DNA from: Alphaproteobacteria bacterium | Lineage (GTDB): Bacteria; Pseudomonadota; Alphaproteobacteria; UBA3830 | Assembly: GCA_025998775.1 (NCBI GenBank) | Contig: BNWK01000054.1 | Span: 1-8,626 of the forward strand | Reading direction: 5' to 3' | Length of the DNA stretch: 8,626 bases | Shown: positions 1 to 5,827 of the stretch, one piece after another | How the letters are laid out: every line of letters starts with the position of its first letter | Position numbering within the stretch: position 1 is the stretch's first letter | Translations under genes and position numbers: made by a program | The notes under the pieces: generated by a model | Seen by the model: the letters and a program-made list of their open reading frames with translations, nothing else | Database searches by the model: none | Told to the model about the DNA's origin: nothing

Positions 1-9
1 ATCAGTTTC

Positions 10-960
10 ATGCAGGATAGATATGGCAAGCTAGAAACGAGGGATCGACAGAATATTGTAGCCGCGTGCGTCGAAATACTGGGGAAAGACGACTTGAATG
101 ATTTGATCTATTGCTCTGGTTTATCAAAGAAAATCTGCGAAGACACTAAAAAACAACTCGTGACATTATGCTATCTGATGTTGGGAATAAACAATGATGA
201 GAAAAAAACTAATAAATTGAGCAAAGGTGATAAAACCGATACACATGAATATAATATTTATTTCTATAAAAACATTGAGGATGAGCTACCGGAATTAGCT
301 CAATGTGTCGAACAATTGCGAGTTCTACAATGGTTGAGCTCCGTCTACTGTCCAATTTTCGCTGTATTATCAAAACTAGAGGGTTACAAGAATGAAAAAA
401 CAGCTCCAGAAGCAGTAAAAAAAGAGCTGGTTGAAGCTATGGCTGGGGATACAACGGCGTTAGCGGAGGAAATAGCTTCGATTAGTAAATCCATAGAGTC
501 CTACGCGGCTAATATCGAAGAGCTGCAGGAACAATTTATTCGAAACGTACCGAAAACACTAAAGGAAACCGGAGGGCTTGCCAGTAACGGAGAAATGGTG
601 GTAGAGCACCTATTAAGAGCAGCTGAGAAGAACCAGACAAAAGGAGACTCGGAAAAAGCGAAGAACGGCACGACTGCGAAGAAAGACGATGAGAAGAAGG
701 AGGAAGTGAAGAAAGAGGAAGTGAAGAAAGAGGAAGAGAAAAAAGAGGAAGTAAAGAAGAGCGACGAGAAGAAGAACGACGAGAAGAATGGCGACGAGAA
801 GAAGAACGACGAGAAGAAAGGCGACGAGAAGAAGGACGATGAGAAGAATGGGGAAGTGAAGAAAGGCGACGAGAAGAAGGACGATGAGAAGAATGGGGAA
901 GTGAAGAAAGGCGACGAGAAGAAGGACGACAATCAAGAGAATGGAAGGGAGGAAGAATGA
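10..960 (+). CDS. Hypothetical protein with long Lys/Glu/Asp pentapeptide-repeat tail
   Basis: I do not recognise this gene. Residues 1-205 look like a mostly helical, soluble globular part with several cysteines (Cys20, 35, 43, 54, 99, 114). Residues 130-205 are heptad-like and could form a coiled coil. Residues 210-316 are pure low complexity, dominated by K, E, D, N and G, with 16 exact pentapeptide units of the type DDEKK/EEVKK/GDEKK at residues 226-305. No signal peptide or membrane span is apparent. The ATG at 10 has no ribosome-binding site visible because only nine bases precede it, and that frame is open to the window edge, so the true start may lie upstream. It is co-directional with rpsD, about 100 bp before it, with a probable separate promoter between them. 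The tail resembles disordered charged regions seen in secreted or nucleic-acid-associated proteins, but no function can be assigned. Confidence 0.75.
   Translation: MQDRYGKLETRDRQNIVAACVEILGKDDLNDLIYCSGLSKKICEDTKKQLVTLCYLMLGINNDEKKTNKLSKGDKTDTHEYNIYFYKNIEDELPELAQCVEQLRVLQWLSSVYCPIFAVLSKLEGYKNEKTAPEAVKKELVEAMAGDTTALAEEIASISKSIESYAANIEELQEQFIRNVPKTLKETGGLASNGEMVVEHLLRAAEKNQTKGDSEKAKNGTTAKKDDEKKEEVKKEEVKKEEEKKEEVKKSDEKKNDEKNGDEKKNDEKKGDEKKDDEKNGEVKKGDEKKDDEKNGEVKKGDEKKDDNQENGREEE
685..924 (+). repeat. 15-bp minisatellite encoding 16 pentapeptide units
   Basis: Sixteen consecutive 15-bp units encode residues 226-305 of the upstream hypothetical protein, consensus [DEGSN][DE][EV]K[KN]. The last 90 bp are a higher-order tandem duplication: a 45-bp block coding DDEKNGEVKKGDEKK occurs at 835-879 and again at 880-924 without a base change I can see. 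Units keep the reading frame, so copy-number change would lengthen or shorten the tail without breaking the protein. Confidence 0.9.
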
Positions 961-999
961 CGCTATAATGTTTTTTTTGAGTTTCATCGCTAAAAACGA

Positions 1000-1027
1000 T
1001 TGACATTCTAAGAATATCGTTTAACAT
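1000..1027 (+). promoter_or_regulatory. Candidate sigma-70 promoter for rpsD
   Basis: A perfect -35 box TTGACA lies at 1000-1005, and TAACAT (4 of 6 to TATAAT) at 1022-1027 after a 16-bp spacer, 36 bp before the rpsD start. A 7-bp inverted repeat (AAACGAT at 994-1000, ATCGTTT at 1016-1022) overlaps both boxes and could be an operator, though this may be chance. A separate perfect TATAAT at 964-969 lacks a good -35 box. Confidence 0.5.
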
Positions 1028-1062
1028 TTACGCATCTGTGTATTGTGTAAAGGAAACATTTT

Positions 1063-1677
1063 ATGAGCAAACGCATCGCTGCAAAGCATAAGATAGATAG
1101 AAGACTCGGAGTGAATCTCTGGGGAAGTCAAAAAAGCCCACTGAACGAGAGAAATTACGCTCCCGGTCAGCATGGAAGCAACAAGAAGAAGCCAACCGAT
1201 TATGGTCTCCAGCTGTTGGCTAAGCAGAAGCTGAAGGGATATTATGGTAATCTAAACGAAAGACAATTCAGACGAATCTTTCAAAAAGCATTACAAATGC
1301 GTGGAGATACCAGCCAGAACATCGTTGGGCTCCTGGAAAGTCGATTGGACGCCGTTGTCTATCGCATGAAATTCGCGACTACAGTATTCGCGGCGAGACA
1401 GCTAATCAGCCACGGTCATGTTATGGTTAATGGTAAGTCTGTGAACATCGCATCATTTAAAGTTGGCGAAGGTGATGTCATCGAAATAAGACAGAAATCC
1501 AAGGAAAATACAGTTATCCTTGACGCGGTTCAATCTGCAGAGAGAGATACGCCCGCTTACATGAGCGTTGATCACAAAGCCTTGAAGGGGACTTATGTTC
1601 GTGTTCCGAAACTGGAAGACGTTCCATATCCGGTTGTTATGGAACCAAATATCGTAATCGAGTTCTATTCGAGGTAA
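1063..1677 (+). CDS. rpsD: 30S ribosomal protein S4 (uS4)
   Basis: This is primary 16S rRNA-binding protein uS4, one of the first proteins to join the 5' domain of the small subunit. In many bacteria it also acts as a translational regulator. The 204 residues match the usual alphaproteobacterial length of about 205. The N-terminal S4/S9 domain (1-90) contains the motifs [11 protein letters not shown] and YAPGQHG and the KLKGYYGN segment. The S4 RNA-binding domain covers about 92-152, with [13 protein letters not shown] and [14 protein letters not shown]. The C-terminus IVIEFYSR is typical. The zinc-binding cysteines of some uS4 proteins are absent, as expected for this lineage. The start is supported by AAAGGA eight bases before ATG. 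It is a host chromosomal gene, about 100 bp before a tRNA gene on the same strand. Confidence 0.98.
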   Translation: MSKRIAAKHKIDRRLGVNLWGSQKSPLNERNYAPGQHGSNKKKPTDYGLQLLAKQKLKGYYGNLNERQFRRIFQKALQMRGDTSQNIVGLLESRLDAVVYRMKFATTVFAARQLISHGHVMVNGKSVNIASFKVGEGDVIEIRQKSKENTVILDAVQSAERDTPAYMSVDHKALKGTYVRVPKLEDVPYPVVMEPNIVIEFYSR

Positions 1678-1778
1678 GCGTGGATGGCTGTGTTCGTGTT
1701 TGTTATTGGATGGGACCTCTCGACAAGTTTGCTGCGTGCGTGGGAAAAAGTGCGTGGCGGACTGTGTTCTGGTGTTTT

Positions 1779-1854
1779 GCCGAAATAGCTCAGTTGGTAG
1801 AGCGCCCGATTCGTAATCGGTAGGTCGGAGGTTCGACTCCTCTTTTCGGCACCA
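1779..1854 (+). tRNA. tRNA-Thr (anticodon CGU), CCA encoded
   Basis: A full cloverleaf folds over 76 nt. The acceptor stem GCCGAAA pairs with TTTCGGC, followed by discriminator A and encoded CCA (1851-1854). The D arm is GCTC...GAGC with AGTTGGTA in the loop. The anticodon loop TTCGTAA (1810-1816) carries CGU at 1812-1814, which reads threonine ACG. The T arm GGAGG-TTCGACT-CCTCT is standard. The anticodon stem has one C/U mismatch at its top. Gene direction changes and phage-like genes begin right after the 3' end, so the T-arm/acceptor half is a plausible integrase target left intact by insertion. Reverse-strand ORFs crossing this gene are artefacts. Confidence 0.97.
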
Positions 1855-1896
1855 TTGATATTTGAGGGAAAAACGAGCCTTCCAAAACCAATCTAA

Positions 1897-2136
1897 CTTT
1901 GTATAACCTTGTTTTTGTATAACTCCTGTATAACCAATTAAAGAGAGCGTCACTAAATACAGCTAAAAAGCATTGAATAAATTTATTGGAAGCGTAGCAT
2001 ATGTTGTTCTGCGTTTTATGGAATCGTCTGTAATTATGTTGCAAAAAAAGAGGCTGTACAGTAGCTGCGCAAACGAATCGAGAGCGTGGCTTGCCACGCT
2101 CCATATCCTCGAAAGTTATACAGCGGTTATACAAAG
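1897..2136. repeat. Five-copy TGTATAAC array (3 direct, 2 inverted)
   Basis: Exact TGTATAAC occurs at 1900-1907, 1916-1923 and 1927-1934 on the plus strand, and as GTTATACA at 2115-2122 and 2126-2133. Start-to-start spacing is 16 and 11 bp in the first cluster and 11 bp in the second, close to one helical turn. The outermost copies extend to a 12-bp perfect inverted pair, CTTTGTATAACC (1897-1908) and GGTTATACAAAG (2125-2136). A shorter match, GTATAAC, sits at 2753-2759 upstream of the excisionase-like operon end. These look like protein-binding sites: integrase arm sites are my first choice, replication iterons the second. Confidence 0.6.
2082..2101. repeat. Perfect GC-rich hairpin
   Basis: GAGCGTGG (2082-2089) and CCACGCTC (2094-2101) form an 8-bp perfect stem with a CTTG loop, lying just past the 3' end of the minus-strand operon. 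On that strand it could stop transcription after the excisionase-like gene, but no T run follows directly. A seven-T run appears only about 32 nt farther on. It could instead be part of an attachment or origin structure. Confidence 0.5.
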
Positions 2137-2138
2137 TT

Positions 2139-2450
2139 TTATCTTTGCAAAAGCACATCGTTTTTTCCTCGACGCGGTGCCCCTCTGATTTTCTTGGCCG
2201 ACTCTTGTTTGCTTATTCTGGAGGCAAGCCAATTGATCACGTCTTTTTTGGTATATGCTATTTTCCCATTTATAAGGATATTGGGAATTCCATGCCCTTC
2301 ACAATCGAGCGTCCCCATTGTTTTAGTAGTTACCAGTCCACAAGAAAACTTGGCTATATCTTTCCGCAATACAATGGGATCTGGCCATGCCTCATCGATT
2401 TTAGCCAAAATTTCGCGTGCAGTATTATTTATATTTGATATATCAGTCAT
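2139..2450 (-). CDS. Excisionase / AlpA-like winged-helix DNA-binding protein
   Basis: This 103-aa basic protein has a winged-helix core of the excisionase/MerR-like type at about residues 25-80. Residues 29-45 form the helix-turn-helix part (RKDIAKFSCGLVTTKT). The wing-like segment GHGIPNILINGKIAYTKKDV ends in VINWLASR, the classic C-terminal helix of phage Xis/AlpA proteins. Residues 85-103 are a basic tail (KKIRGAPRRGK) likely to touch DNA. The start has a full AAGGAGG seven bases upstream and overlaps the end of the previous gene by 8 nt, so translation is coupled. It is the last gene of the minus-strand operon and faces the repeat-rich junction beside the tRNA, which favours a recombination directionality role. 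A small transcriptional regulator is the alternative. Cognate integrase is not in the window. Confidence 0.75.
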   Translation of the reverse strand: MTDISNINNTAREILAKIDEAWPDPIVLRKDIAKFSCGLVTTKTMGTLDCEGHGIPNILINGKIAYTKKDVINWLASRISKQESAKKIRGAPRRGKNDVLLQR

Positions 2451-2703
2451 TTTCGTCCTCCTTTTCTTCTAGCTCTTGCGCCTCAAAAATCACCGCACTA
2501 ACGTCTGACAGCAAATAAAGTTGTTTGGTCAAAATGTGTGCCATAATATGCATGTTGATTCTTATCTTCTTTTTGTTTTCGGGCATTTCGCTTAAGGCGT
2601 TCTGGATTGCTTCTCTCATATCAATGACGAGCTCAATAGTTTCATGTATTTCCTCAGATAATTTCTCAAGCAATTTTTTTATTTCTTCAGTCTTCGATTC
2701 CAT
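2443..2703 (-). CDS. Small helical hypothetical protein (86 aa)
   Basis: I do not recognise this family. From the chosen ATG it encodes 86 residues that are helical almost throughout: residues 1-45 are E/K-rich with heptad-like spacing, and the C-terminus is very acidic (ELEEKEDEND). An ATG 39 nt farther upstream (2742) is in frame, but the 2703 start has AAAGGA at good distance and is preferred. The 3' end overlaps the excisionase-like gene by 8 nt and contains that gene's Shine-Dalgarno sequence, so the two are almost certainly co-translated. Its job may be tied to that DNA-binding protein, but nothing in the sequence fixes it. Confidence 0.7.
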   Translation of the reverse strand: MESKTEEIKKLLEKLSEEIHETIELVIDMREAIQNALSEMPENKKKIRINMHIMAHILTKQLYLLSDVSAVIFEAQELEEKEDEND

Positions 2704-2763
2704 TTTTCGTATCCTTTCATAATTTATATTCGTAACTAGCATCGTATTTTTGGTATAACGCCA

Positions 2764-3249
2764 TTATTGGCAACTTTTTCGCGTTTTGGGAGGCGGATGC
2801 GAGTACAAAAAGAATTTTCTGAACGCCATTTTAGAATTCAGAAAATTCTTTTGTCCTCTTTTCGAGTGACTTTTGACACAGGTTTGTGGGTTGATTTTCG
2901 AGGGGCTGACGGCGTGTTTTTGGTTTATCTTGCATTTTAGATACTTGGTCTTGTTGGTCTTGTGCTCGGTCTTAAAAATCGATGTTAATCCATTGATTTT
3001 ATTGAACAAGACCAAAAGACCAAAAAGACCAGCGAAAAACAGTATGTTTATGAATTTAATTTTTTTCAGAAAAAACCAATTCAAAAAAGCTGGCAAAAAT
3101 TTTTCGTCAGAAACGTCGTATATAAAAGAAACCAAAGGATAATATACTATTATACCTTCAGGTATACTCTTCTCCAAAGTACATCCTATATAATATGTAT
3201 CGCTTTGTAAACTGATTATTTTAAAATTCTCAAATATATTTTTCTTCAT
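2764..3249 (-). CDS. Doubtful ORF with one membrane span
   Basis: This 161-codon frame begins 4 nt after the primase/DUF927 stop, with GAGG (3259-3262) nine bases before ATG, so initiation is plausible. Residues 1-62 look protein-like (soluble, aromatic-rich). Residues 66-84 form one hydrophobic span (NILFFAGLFGLLVLF) after a KKIKF cluster. From about residue 73 on, the frame runs through the GGTCTT inverted-repeat structure, and residues 133-148 through the 2808-2852 hairpin. There it becomes a lysine- and serine-rich sequence with no evident fold. I think either only the N-terminal part is evolutionarily real or the entire frame is chance. No family recognised. Confidence 0.4.
   Translation of the reverse strand: MKKNIFENFKIISLQSDTYYIGCTLEKSIPEGIIVYYPLVSFIYDVSDEKFLPAFLNWFFLKKIKFINILFFAGLFGLLVLFNKINGLTSIFKTEHKTNKTKYLKCKINQKHAVSPSKINPQTCVKSHSKRGQKNFLNSKMAFRKFFLYSHPPPKTRKSCQ
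2808..2852. terminator. 16-bp perfect stem-loop, possible bidirectional terminator
   Basis: AAAAGAATTTTCTGAA (2808-2823) is the exact reverse complement of 2837-2852, with a 13-nt loop. Reading on either strand the second arm ends in TTCTTTT, so it could terminate transcription both ways, dividing the primase operon from the excisionase-like pair. The stem is AT-rich and thus a weak terminator. Attenuation or another structural role is possible. Confidence 0.4.
2944..3030. repeat. Nested inverted repeat made of GGTCTT units
   Basis: GGTCTT occurs at 2947, 2956 and 2968, and its complement AAGACC at 3008, 3016 and 3025. The two arrays pair as a 17-bp stem with one bulged base (2945-2962 with 3007-3023). 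Inside the loop a second stem pairs 2975-2984 with 2991-3000 (10 bp, one G.T) around a 6-nt loop. The whole can form an approximately 80-nt hairpin or cruciform. Its place between the replication protein gene and the excisionase-like operon suits an origin, operator array or structured RNA. Confidence 0.65.
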
Positions 3250-3253
3250 TTAT

Positions 3254-5827
3254 TTATGCCTCAAAAATTTTGCTGTTAATGACGTACATTCTCTGACGTT
3301 TGCCATTGATATATGGATATGCAGTGACACGATCTTTATCGCTGCCGGGTTCCATGATTCCAAGAGCAACCAATAATCTTGTGACCGCTTTCCATGGAAT
3401 ACCTTTTGCGATGGTGTTTTTGAAATATTCCGGAAACACGTAATAAACATCTTCTAAATCTCCGCATGCGTTTATTTGTTCTTCCACATATCCTGCTCGT
3501 TCACCGAAAAACGTATTGTCGAAAGTTTTGTGATTCACAATTCTCTGAAATCGAATTTGAGCGAATGTTTCCAAGTAGCTTTTAATTTGTGCAAGCCACT
3601 GTTTTTCTTCTTGATTTCCGTAACCGCCTTTGTCCTCGATCCAGTCATTGAAGCATCGCAGAGCGGCACTCATGGCCTCACCAATTGGCCAGCCGGTAAT
3701 TCCGTATCGCGTTGCTAACTCGCCAGCGAATCCGAATGTAAAAAATATGTCAAAAACTCTGTGGTCTTGTCCTTCTGCACTTATCGGCAGGTGACTTTCT
3801 TTGGCTTTTTCGAGTTCGATGTCGAATCGTCTTTTGATTGCATCCTCCTCCATAAGTGATTCGATGAAAGTGAGCATTGGGGATCCGTAATATCGTCCAG
3901 TCGCAGTTTTTAGATGGTTGGTTAGTGCGTTGTAACTTGGAAAACCGTTGAGTCTTTCGAGTAGTCCTTTACTATCTGGAGTTGGCCTTGCCGGAATCGT
4001 AAGCAAGCGAATGCTTTGTCCTGCGTGCATTTTTTTATTGGATTCCGCCATGTGCGCTGCCAGATCTTTTTCGCCGGAAGAAAGCAGCCCCAATCGCCAA
4101 ATTTGTGTTTTTCGTGCGGCACCATGTATGTTAGCTCTGGTTTTTCCCATGCCGTTGGCCAACATATAAATGGCCTCGCCGATTTTCTTGGAATCCATCA
4201 AAGCGATTTCGTCTAGGATCAACAACATGTCGTTGTGAGTAACGGCTACGCCTTCGAGTCCATTGTCGGTTGCTTTCCATGGCTTGATATATTTGTGACT
4301 ACCGAAAACCGACGCGGCTACATACAACGTCGTGGTTTTTCCTTCAGAGCTTTTTCCAACGAAATTCAGACCGAAATTTTCCCTGTCACACGACTTCAGC
4401 AAAATGCTAGCGAAAGCAGAGCTAATGGCGAGCACCAATCTCGAATTGCCTTCACATGGTTTTGCAATGTGTTGCTTCCATTCTTCTACAGTGCCACTCG
4501 TTTCCACGAAAGACGGATCGGCATCCGATTGATGTATGACTAATTCTTTTGGTGGTTTTCCGATAAAGCCGTTTTCGGTAATGAAGCCATTTTCGTACCA
4601 ACCGCTAATCTTGATAAATTTCGCAAAGACAGCCGGATCGCAATTATTGATATACTCGTTCAGCATTAATTTCGCTCTGCCGTTGGTGGATATTTTGAGT
4701 CCGTTTTTTAGAAGAAACTCTCTCATTTTATCTCCGTCTTTGGACAACCAACAGTTGAGAACGCGAAGGCGGCGCAGTTGCCCACGACGCGTTTTGAACT
4801 CAAGTAATTTTCCGGTATTTTCTCCGTCTGAATCTTCTGTTTGTGCGATGACTTTTACGTAACCAGAAACAAAAACATATTTCTCGCTGCGTTCGTCATA
4901 GTAAAACAATTTATCTTCAGTAAGGCGGAAGCCGTCAAGCTCGCAATCACAAGCCGCGTTTTCTTGCTGACTTTTTTCGAAAATTTCTCGAACTTTTTCT
5001 ACGCCTTCGAGAATGAACAAGTCATTGAAATCTGTGGGTTTTTCTGAGCCGTTTTCAAACTCCGGAATTGCAACATTTGCATTGATATTAATTGCAGCTT
5101 CTTTTGCTTTGGTTACACCAACATTTCCGGATTCCAAATTGTATTTGTCATTATCAGCAGCAATTGTGATTTTCGCATCCGGATATTTTTTTCTTATGGT
5201 TTTTGCTACCTCCAACAAATTGTTAGAATCGAAGGCAATCACAATGGGTTTTTCGATGCACTCATGTATGCTCGCTCCAGTTGCATATCCCTCGCAAATT
5301 ATGACTTCGGAAGAGATGTTGCCGATCACAAAATAACAGCCTTTTTTGCGAGCGCCTGCAAAGAATTTTTTGAAAAACTTTTGGGAATCGACCTGCCATA
5401 TGGATTGCATCGAAACCAAATTATCGTTTTCATCGAAAATCGGAATCAAAAGTTTTTCGTTTTGCGTTTTTAATCCATATGCTTTCACTTTCTTTGTTTG
5501 CAAATATGGATGGTCGAAACACTCCGCGGCTTCGTTCCAAATTTGTTGCACGGCAACGGCTGCTTTTGCTTGCTCAAACTTTTTTTCTTCGCTCATTTTT
5601 TTCTGAATCGTGCGAATTTCGTTTTTGCATTTTTCGCGATCGTAATTTTCTTCGAATGCTTCCCAATGTTCACCACTAGAAAAATCACCGAACGAATATC
5701 CGCCAACGAATTGTATCGCCCAATATCTAAACTTTTTTCCCCACCGTGTGAACTTGTCCGAGGTCACCTCTTCTTTTGGAGATGGAATTCCACGAGATTG
5801 CAGAGCTGAATATAAAACTGAATTCAT
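3254..5827 (-). CDS. TOPRIM primase / DUF927 helicase-like replication protein
   Basis: At 857 aa this is the largest gene here and the probable replication protein of the element. Residues 1-165 resemble the N-terminal part of phage/ICE primase-like proteins, including a HPYLQTKKVKAYGL segment and LLIPIFDEND. A TOPRIM fold follows at about 173-275: EVIICEG with Glu179, then AADND with Asp225 and Asp227, the acidic metal-binding residues. The DUF927 ATPase region covers about 300-620, with Walker A GKSSEGKTT (491-499), Walker B LLILDE (535-540), and the family motifs WKATDNGLEG, YMLANGMGKTRA and LLSSGEKDLA. No zinc-binding CHC2 domain is visible. Residues 640-857 are unassigned. The ATG follows GGAG by seven bases and overlaps the antirepressor stop as ATGA, so translation is coupled. 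Expected activity is primer synthesis and NTP-driven unwinding at the element's origin. Domain assignment is firm; biochemical function is inferred. Confidence 0.93.
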   Translation of the reverse strand: MNSVLYSALQSRGIPSPKEEVTSDKFTRWGKKFRYWAIQFVGGYSFGDFSSGEHWEAFEENYDREKCKNEIRTIQKKMSEEKKFEQAKAAVAVQQIWNEAAECFDHPYLQTKKVKAYGLKTQNEKLLIPIFDENDNLVSMQSIWQVDSQKFFKKFFAGARKKGCYFVIGNISSEVIICEGYATGASIHECIEKPIVIAFDSNNLLEVAKTIRKKYPDAKITIAADNDKYNLESGNVGVTKAKEAAININANVAIPEFENGSEKPTDFNDLFILEGVEKVREIFEKSQQENAACDCELDGFRLTEDKLFYYDERSEKYVFVSGYVKVIAQTEDSDGENTGKLLEFKTRRGQLRRLRVLNCWLSKDGDKMREFLLKNGLKISTNGRAKLMLNEYINNCDPAVFAKFIKISGWYENGFITENGFIGKPPKELVIHQSDADPSFVETSGTVEEWKQHIAKPCEGNSRLVLAISSAFASILLKSCDRENFGLNFVGKSSEGKTTTLYVAASVFGSHKYIKPWKATDNGLEGVAVTHNDMLLILDEIALMDSKKIGEAIYMLANGMGKTRANIHGAARKTQIWRLGLLSSGEKDLAAHMAESNKKMHAGQSIRLLTIPARPTPDSKGLLERLNGFPSYNALTNHLKTATGRYYGSPMLTFIESLMEEDAIKRRFDIELEKAKESHLPISAEGQDHRVFDIFFTFGFAGELATRYGITGWPIGEAMSAALRCFNDWIEDKGGYGNQEEKQWLAQIKSYLETFAQIRFQRIVNHKTFDNTFFGERAGYVEEQINACGDLEDVYYVFPEYFKNTIAKGIPWKAVTRLLVALGIMEPGSDKDRVTAYPYINGKRQRMYVINSKIFEA

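Larger units (their letters stand above)
1855..2138. other. Gene-free junction region, candidate attL
   Basis: No convincing gene lies in these 284 bp. They separate the plus-strand host genes from the minus-strand phage-like operon. They hold the TGTATAAC array, a 12-bp AT palindrome (1976-1987), a GC-rich hairpin (2082-2101) and a run of seven A at 2043-2049 that would read as T on the operon strand. Position between a tRNA 3' end and an excisionase-like gene is what is expected of a left attachment region. A second copy of the tRNA 3' end, needed to prove it, is not in this window. Confidence 0.5.

Noticed and set aside
685..924. CRISPR array
   Set aside because: The units are contiguous, in frame and lack spacers, so this is a coding minisatellite.
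964..969. Perfect TATAAT as rpsD promoter
   Set aside because: The -35 position (941-946) matches TTGACA at only three bases, and the TTGACA at 1000 gives a better promoter.
501..1027. Three long minus-strand ORFs opposite the repeat-rich hypothetical protein
   Set aside because: Their Ser/Phe-, Arg/Ser- or Leu/Val-rich composition simply mirrors the GAA/AAG repeats of the plus-strand gene.
1453..2158. Minus-strand ORFs across rpsD end and the tRNA (166 and 122 codons)
   Set aside because: They contain the well-known antisense-tRNA translations (such as EESNLRPTDYESGALPTELF and RGVEPPTYRLRIGRSTN) and overlap a certain tRNA and rpsD.
1973..2472. Plus-strand ORFs over the junction and excisionase-like gene
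   Set aside because: They are shadows of the minus-strand gene, with no ribosome-binding site and no recognisable sequence.
3151..3166. TATACC/GGTATA hairpin
   Set aside because: A 6-bp AT-rich arm pair is expected by chance in this base composition.
4110..4125. CGGCACCAT as second copy of the tRNA 3' end (attR)
   Set aside because: The match is only about nine bases, lies within the primase gene and shows none of the T-arm sequence.
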